Source of the DNA: Streptomyces sp. TRM64462
Lineage (GTDB): Bacteria > Actinomycetota > Actinomycetes > Streptomycetales > Streptomycetaceae
Reading direction: 5' to 3'
NCBI RefSeq assembly: GCF_013362995.1
Contig: NZ_JABWDV010000395.1
Location: 1 to 64,000, forward strand
Length of the DNA: 64,000 nucleotides
Shown: positions 59,596 through 64,000 of the stretch, piece by piece
Layout: every line of letters starts with the position of its first letter
Numbering within the stretch: position 1 is the stretch's first letter
Position numbers and translations under genes: made by a program
Notes under the pieces: generated by a model
Seen by the model: the letters and a program-made list of their open reading frames with translations, nothing else
Told to the model about the DNA's origin: nothing
Database searches by the model: none

Positions 59596-60480
59596 GAGGT
59601 CCTAACAAAGCCGTTGGACGTGTCAGTGGGTGATGAGGCAGGTAGCGAGGCCGAGGAAGGCCTCGTGAATGTCGTCGCGTCGTTCCCAGCGGATGCGCAG
59701 GCGGCGGAAGCCGTGCAGCCAGGAGATGGTGCGCTCGACGACCCAGCGGAAGATGCCCAGGCCGGAGCCGTGCGGCTGGCCGCGTTCTGCGATCACGGGC
59801 CGGATGCCGCGTTGCCGCAGCAGCCGCCGGTACTTGTCGTGGTCGTAGCCGCGGTCCGCGAAGAGCATGTCCGGCTGTCGCCGTGACCTGCCGACGACGC
59901 CGGCGACCGCGGGAACCTTGTCAAGCAGGGGCAGGAGCTGGGTGACGTTGTTGCGGTTGCCGCCGGTCAGCGACACCGCGAGCGGGATGCCTTGGCCGTT
60001 GGTGAGGACGTGGTGCTTGCTGCCCGGCCGTGCACGGTCGACCGGGCTGCGACCGCTTTTGGGCCCCGCCGGGCCGCCCGCACGTGGGAGGAATCGATCA
60101 CCGCCCGCGACCAGTCCAGCTGCTTCGCCGACCGCAGCTTCTTCAGCAGCCCCAGGTGCAGCTTCTCCCACACACCGGCCTCGTTCCAGGCCGCCGGGCG
60201 CCGCCAGCAGGTCATGCCCGAGCCGAAGCCCAGCTCCTGCGGCAGGTACTCCCACTGGATGCCCGTATGGAGCACGAACAGGATCCCGCACAACGCCTGC
60301 CGGTCCGGCACCCGCGGCCGGCCCGCCACCAGCTTCGTCCCCGGCTCGGGCAGCAACGGCTCGACGAGCTACCACAGTTCGTCCGACACGATCCACGGCC
60401 GCGACTGACGTTGCCCCACGACCCAACCAACGAGCAGACAAGCCGATGGTTACTTGATCAACAACTTCTGTTAGGACCTC
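59596..60480 (-). mobile_element. IS5-family insertion sequence (885 bp)
   Basis: Terminal inverted repeats GAGGTCCTAACA (59596-59607) and its perfect complement (60469-60480) bound a two-frame DDE transposase gene. A 3-base duplication TAA flanks both ends (59593-59595 and 60481-60483); the left copy is also the stop codon of the helicase gene, so the helicase is not damaged. Two overlapping transposase frames with an A4G slippery site are typical of the IS427-like group. Confidence 0.92.
59623..60419 (-). pseudogene. IS5-family transposase, frameshift expression, with a nonsense codon
   Basis: The first frame (GTG 60419) encodes RPWIVSDELW, then an in-frame TAG at 60371-60369, then LVEPLLPEPGTKLV, WEYLPQELGFGSG and AVIDSSHVRA (first catalytic Asp). 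At the slippery A-AAA-G (60056-60060) a -1 shift leads to the second frame with GSKHHVLTNGQGIPLAVS, LFADRGYDHD (second Asp) and FRWVVERTISWLHGF (Glu) and stop 59623. The -1 shift is normal for this IS group. The TAG, one change away from a GAG expected at that place, probably inactivates the copy unless translation restarts at TTG 60356. Confidence 0.8.
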
Positions 60481-60538
60481 TAAGCCGGACTGGGGCGTAC
60501 GGGCGTAGTGGCCCATGTTGCTTCCTCACTGCCCGGTA

Positions 60539-60581
60539 GGCGCCCGGGCCAGCGGTAGCACAAGCCGCTGGCCCGGGCGCC
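60539..60581 (-). terminator. Perfect 17-bp hairpin terminating the pPIWI_RE operon
   Basis: GGCGCCCGGGCCAGCGG, loop TAGCACAAG, CCGCTGGCCCGGGCGCC: all 17 pairs match. It lies 15 bases beyond the pPIWI_RE stop and just outside the IS element. Confidence 0.85.
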
Positions 60582-60595
60582 GTGCTGCGGTTGCT

Positions 60596-63400
60596 TCAGA
60601 GTTGCTTGTCGGCGGGATTGCTGTTGCCAGCCACGACGCTGTCGCCGACGGCCTCGGTGTCCTGGTCGTCGGCCAACGCGCTGCGCCGGTACTGGGGGTG
60701 GTCGAGGTCCATTTGTTGTGCGGCGTGGAGGGGGACGGGGTAGCGGGTGCGGTTGGCCCAGGCGAGGGGCTGGTGGCAGAGGCGGGCTGCGGCCAGCGCG
60801 AGGGACTGGGGTTCAACCGGGGCAGTGTTCTGGTTCATGCTGCTGGCGGGGGTGGTGATGATGGGGTAGATCTCGGTGGCGGTCATGCTGTACCAGTTGG
60901 GGCGGACTTCGTTCTTGCGCCGGTTCTCGGCGTCGCTGGAGCCGTGGCTGGCGCTCCAGCGGGTGATGGCTTCGCCGAGGCGGCCGGCTCCGGCGCCGTC
61001 GAACTGGGGCGGGACGGTGGCCAGCAGCCAGGTGGGGGAGCCGAAGTCGGGCGTGACCTGGTATAGCAGGTTGGTGACCTTGTTGGTGCGGGCCACGGTG
61101 CCGTCGACACTGCGGTGGCTCACCCTGATCGGACGCGGCAGCTCGTCCATGTCCTTGTTGATGCGCACCACGGCCAGCGGGCGTTCACGGGCGGGAAGGG
61201 TACTGGCGGGCAGCCAGGTGCTGTTGCGTGTGGGCGGCTGGCCCTGTCGGCGGTTGTGCAGGCCCAGCCACAGGCGGCGGGTGGCCACGCCGTCGACGGT
61301 GACGGTGTAGGGGATGCCGCCGAGGTAGTCGCAGAGGTCGGCCAGAGCCTGGTCGATGTGCTGGGCCACCGTCTTGAGGCCGCGGTTGTCGTCGTCGAAG
61401 TCGGTCATCTTGCCGACGGGGTAGGCGTTCGCGTGGAAGGCGGCCTGCGCCTGGTGGTAGAGCTCCCAGCGGCGGTGGGTGTAGCTCCAGCCGTGCAGGG
61501 TCCAGGCTCCGCCGGGAGTGGTGGGGGGCTTCAGGACGCTGGCAGTCACGCAGATCTTGGCGGTGCGGTCCTTGCCCTGGCGGCTTTGGCGGCGCACGTG
61601 GATTCCGCAGTGCGCGACCTGGTCGGCCGCGTGGGGGCCGATGGCATCGACCATGACCTGGTCGATGCGGCGGTCGATGATGCCCAGGCTGCGGCACAGA
61701 TCCAGCAGCGACAGGATCACCTGGTGGTCGGTCTGTTTCCCGTTCGGCTTCTTGCGCTTGGCTTCCTTGCGGTCGGCGGTGAACTGGGAGACGAACCCGA
61801 GTCGCGCCAGGGTGCGCCGTGCCTGGTGCTTGGCGTCCTCGTCCGGGCCGGGCCCGGACGCCGTGCCCGCACGGTCGGCCGGCGGCATGGCGTCCTCTTC
61901 CTCGGCTGCGGCGTCGAATTCGGTCTCCGCCCAGACACCGACGAGGGTGGCCGGCTCCTTCTTGAGCGAGGGGATGTGTGCGACGGCGGTTTCCTGTCCG
62001 GCCGTGGGGCCGTGGACGAGGAAGTCGGGGACGCAGTGGAAGACGGCGCTGACGCGGCCTGCGTCCAGGGGCACGGGAATGCCCTCGGCGGGATCGATGG
62101 TCTGCGGGTCGAGGCCGAAGACGCTGGCGAGGCCATGGATCATGCGCTGGCGCATCTCGTCCCGGTACCACAGGCACACCAGCCTCAGGTGCTGGTAATT
62201 CATGGCGTCTAGAGAGCGGATGATGTCGCCCGGCTGCACGGACAGTTCGGCCTGGGGCAGCTGCTTGAAGCCGCGGGCGCGGGAGTCCTGGACGACGGTC
62301 AGGGGGGTAGGGGCGAGGATCTGTCCGATGTGGCGGTCGAGTTCGCGCAGGTGGTGCATGCCGACGCCGCGGCCGACGGGGAAGGAGAAGGTCTTGCCCT
62401 GGACGGGGCGGATGGGGCCGAGTCCCACTGTTCCGGCCTCGGCTTCATCCTGGGATTCGTTGTCGCCCCGGGCATCGGCGTTCTGCTCGGCCTCGACACG
62501 CTGCTGGATGTTGTGCAGGACGGAGTGGTCCATGCCGAGGCGGGCCAGGGTCTGCAGGGACATGCGGTGGATGCGGCGGACGCGGCCGCGTCCAGCCATT
62601 TCGACCTCGACGATCGGCAGGGCGGTCTCGGCCTGTTCGGCCAGCACGGTGCGCGCGTAGGCCATTGTGCGGCTGATGCGGGTGGCCTGGGAGGAGACCA
62701 CGAGGATCGGGTCGGCGACATTGGGCAGGGTCTTCAGAGCCAGCCGCACCCGGGCCAGCGCGTGCGCGGTTCCGGCCTTGTTGGACCAGGGCTGCTGCCA
62801 GGCGATCAGGCCGCCGCTGCTGTCCGGTCTCAGGGCGATGTCCTGGCCGTCCACCCTCCAGGTGCGCTGGGCGAGGCGGTGGGCCAGGTGCCAGGCGACG
62901 GTGCTGTAGACCCAGTTGGCCGCGTCCGGCTGCCGGCCGGCGGTGGAGGAGTCCGGCGTCTGCGGGCCGTCCGGGGTGATGAGGTAGTCGGCCAGCAGCC
63001 GTTCCTGCGGCATGGTTTCGGCGACGCGTTCGGCCAGCGGGGTGGGCCGGTTGAGGTCGATGTCGTCGGGGTGGTGGCCCAGGACGAGACTGTGCAGGAG
63101 GGTGAACGCGTCGCGCAGGGTGTCGTCGTCGAGCGGGCGGCGGGTGGCCAGCAGCCCCTGTTTGGGGTCGAAGAAGACGTAGCCGCCGGTTAAGCAGCGC
63201 AGGGCGCCGGTGAGCACGGAGTGCGGGGCCTGTGCCTCCTCCCGTTTGACGATGTCCTTGTACTGGCGGTCCAGCAGGGTCCACAGGGAGGTGACGCTGG
63301 TGGGGAACTGGCGCAGGTGGACGGTGGCCCCGTCCAGCAGCGTGGGGGTGCAGCGGTAGGCGAGCACGTCCAGGCAGGCGCGGGTGGTGGGTGCAGGCAT
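60596..63400 (-). CDS. pPIWI_RE, Argonaute-like PIWI protein
   Basis: A 934-residue protein whose C-terminal third (about 670-934) reads like the RNase-H/PIWI domain of the pPIWI_RE family: strand YTVTVDGVATRRLWLGLHN, LAVVRINKDMDELPRP, LLYQVTPDFGSPTWLLATVP, and the hallmark end RPNWYSMTATEIYPI, in which the conserved Arg and Glu of the family probably lie. The N-terminal two thirds match the family's DUF3962/DUF3893-like region (YDLITPDG-type loops, RRIHRMSLQTLARLG). In known loci the gene is followed or preceded by a DinG-type helicase and a restriction-fold nuclease, and a DinG-type helicase lies 51 bases upstream here. The family is a predicted defence system that may recognise RNA-DNA hybrids. 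ATG 63400 has AAGGAAGG 12 bases before it. Confidence 0.82.
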   Translation of the reverse strand: MPAPTTRACLDVLAYRCTPTLLDGATVHLRQFPTSVTSLWTLLDRQYKDIVKREEAQAPHSVLTGALRCLTGGYVFFDPKQGLLATRRPLDDDTLRDAFTLLHSLVLGHHPDDIDLNRPTPLAERVAETMPQERLLADYLITPDGPQTPDSSTAGRQPDAANWVYSTVAWHLAHRLAQRTWRVDGQDIALRPDSSGGLIAWQQPWSNKAGTAHALARVRLALKTLPNVADPILVVSSQATRISRTMAYARTVLAEQAETALPIVEVEMAGRGRVRRIHRMSLQTLARLGMDHSVLHNIQQRVEAEQNADARGDNESQDEAEAGTVGLGPIRPVQGKTFSFPVGRGVGMHHLRELDRHIGQILAPTPLTVVQDSRARGFKQLPQAELSVQPGDIIRSLDAMNYQHLRLVCLWYRDEMRQRMIHGLASVFGLDPQTIDPAEGIPVPLDAGRVSAVFHCVPDFLVHGPTAGQETAVAHIPSLKKEPATLVGVWAETEFDAAAEEEDAMPPADRAGTASGPGPDEDAKHQARRTLARLGFVSQFTADRKEAKRKKPNGKQTDHQVILSLLDLCRSLGIIDRRIDQVMVDAIGPHAADQVAHCGIHVRRQSRQGKDRTAKICVTASVLKPPTTPGGAWTLHGWSYTHRRWELYHQAQAAFHANAYPVGKMTDFDDDNRGLKTVAQHIDQALADLCDYLGGIPYTVTVDGVATRRLWLGLHNRRQGQPPTRNSTWLPASTLPARERPLAVVRINKDMDELPRPIRVSHRSVDGTVARTNKVTNLLYQVTPDFGSPTWLLATVPPQFDGAGAGRLGEAITRWSASHGSSDAENRRKNEVRPNWYSMTATEIYPIITTPASSMNQNTAPVEPQSLALAAARLCHQPLAWANRTRYPVPLHAAQQMDLDHPQYRRSALADDQDTEAVGDSVVAGNSNPADKQL

Positions 63401-63451
63401 GAGCGGAGAAGGCCTTCCTTTCTGAAGTGAATGCGGCTGGGCGGGGCGGGG

Positions 63452-64000
63452 TCAGGTGTCGTCCGGTTCGATGCCGGCGTAGGCGAGGAACGCGGCGAGG
63501 GCTTCGCGGTAGATGGCGTTCATCTGCCGGCGCACATCAGCCGGCCAGCGCTGGTGCATGCGGCGCAGGATGCCGGCGAGGTCGGACTGCCAGGAGTCCT
63601 CGTGGAAGGCGTAGTCGACGAGGTGGAGCGTCATGTCGGTGCCGCCGCGGCGGGCGCGCCCGGCGAGCTGGATCATGTCGACGACCATGCCGGCGACGAT
63701 CTCTTCCTGCAGGACGTGGGCGGTGCTGATGAACCCGGGCGCGGACCGCATGATCATGCCCATGCGGGCCCAGGCAGCGGCCCTGGCCTCCCTGAGATCC
63801 CCTACCGGCTCGGCGGTGGGCATGGAGGGCAGGGAGCCGATCCCGGCGGCGTTGACACTGGCGTACATCTCCGCCGGATCGGTCAGCAGGGCCAGCGGCC
63901 GGGTGCACAGATAGACCGGCGTGATGGCCGACTTGGTGCCGATGACGATGTTCAGGCCGCGGGCGATCCGCGCCATCGGCACGACAAGGATCTTCCCCCG
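63452..64000 (-). CDS. DinG-type helicase of the pPIWI_RE locus, C-terminal part
   Basis: The frame is open to the window edge, so the N-terminus lies beyond base 64000. The visible 180 residues contain LNIVIGTKSAI, a motif V-like stretch, and motif VI as MIQLAGRARRGG, followed by HLVDYAFHEDSW and a helical tail ending EPDDT. This is the C-terminal RecA domain of an SF2 DinG/XPD-type helicase as found in three-gene pPIWI_RE loci. It is on the same strand and directly upstream of pPIWI_RE. The restriction-type third gene should lie to the right of the window. Confidence 0.75.
   Translation of the reverse strand, partial: RGKILVVPMARIARGLNIVIGTKSAITPVYLCTRPLALLTDPAEMYASVNAAGIGSLPSMPTAEPVGDLREARAAAWARMGMIMRSAPGFISTAHVLQEEIVAGMVVDMIQLAGRARRGGTDMTLHLVDYAFHEDSWQSDLAGILRRMHQRWPADVRRQMNAIYREALAAFLAYAGIEPDDT

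Noticed and set aside
1-64000. CRISPR array, retron or rRNA genes
   Set aside because: No regularly spaced repeats with unique spacers, no reverse transcriptase and no rRNA-like sequence were seen.

Overview
The window is very GC-rich DNA with strong G/C third-position bias, GTG starts and many 4-base ATGA/GTGA gene overlaps. Its gene content (HxlR and Lrp regulators, Pkn2-type kinases, DUF6083) points to Streptomyces or a close actinobacterial relative. Most of it is accessory: at least four defence or DNA-processing clusters, a transposition operon and an IS element sit between scattered metabolic and signalling genes.

Region 1 (1-11.1 kb) looks like ordinary chromosomal cargo. It holds a frameshifted gene with family-B-polymerase-like motifs, a divergent Lrp/SMP-30 pair, a degenerate tRNA-like sequence, two methyltransferases, an HxlR-oxidoreductase fusion, an MBL-fold protein and a translationally coupled pair of membrane Ser/Thr kinases. 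Region 2 (11.3-28.7 kb) is a defence-type island. It has a Doc-like toxin relative, an HEPN protein, a complete Qat operon (qatA-qatB-qatC-qatD, minus strand), a GNAT/zinc protein, a second HEPN-like protein, a 1414-residue protein ending in a PD-(D/E)xK nuclease-like domain, and a second nuclease-like protein on the other strand. Region 3 (28.7-35.2 kb) begins with a gene-free stretch containing a possible promoter, a long hairpin and a terminator. It continues into a tightly overlapping transposition operon: a DD35E transposase, two different AAA ATPases, an unknown protein and a small HTH protein.

Region 4 (35.2-46.4 kb) carries a nucleotidyltransferase, an Mrr-type nuclease with a long coiled coil, a Rad50-like ATPase, and a small cassette of an HTH protein, a polymerase-like protein and another HTH protein. 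It ends with an XRE regulator behind a set of palindromic operators. Region 5 (46.7-59.6 kb) is a DNA-end-processing block. It contains DUF6083, a UvrD-like helicase, then HerA, Mre11 (SbcD), Rad50 (SbcC) and NurA in one direction, the gene set familiar from archaea, followed by a helicase with helicase-associated repeats. An 885-bp IS5-family element has landed exactly on that helicase's stop codon. Region 6 (60.5-64 kb, minus strand) is the end of a pPIWI_RE locus: the Argonaute-like pPIWI_RE protein, its perfect 17-bp terminator hairpin and the C-terminus of its DinG-type helicase, cut by the window edge.

One regulatory thread links several accessory genes. Sequences matching the RecA-NDp (PafBC, DNA-damage) promoter, TTGTCAGTGGC-N6-TAGGGT, lie immediately before the genes at 19213, 23194, 28685 (minus) and 35276. 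In three cases the start codon falls 6-8 bases after the -10 box, so leaderless, damage-inducible transcripts are predicted. All functions are inferred by reading translated sequence without database searches.
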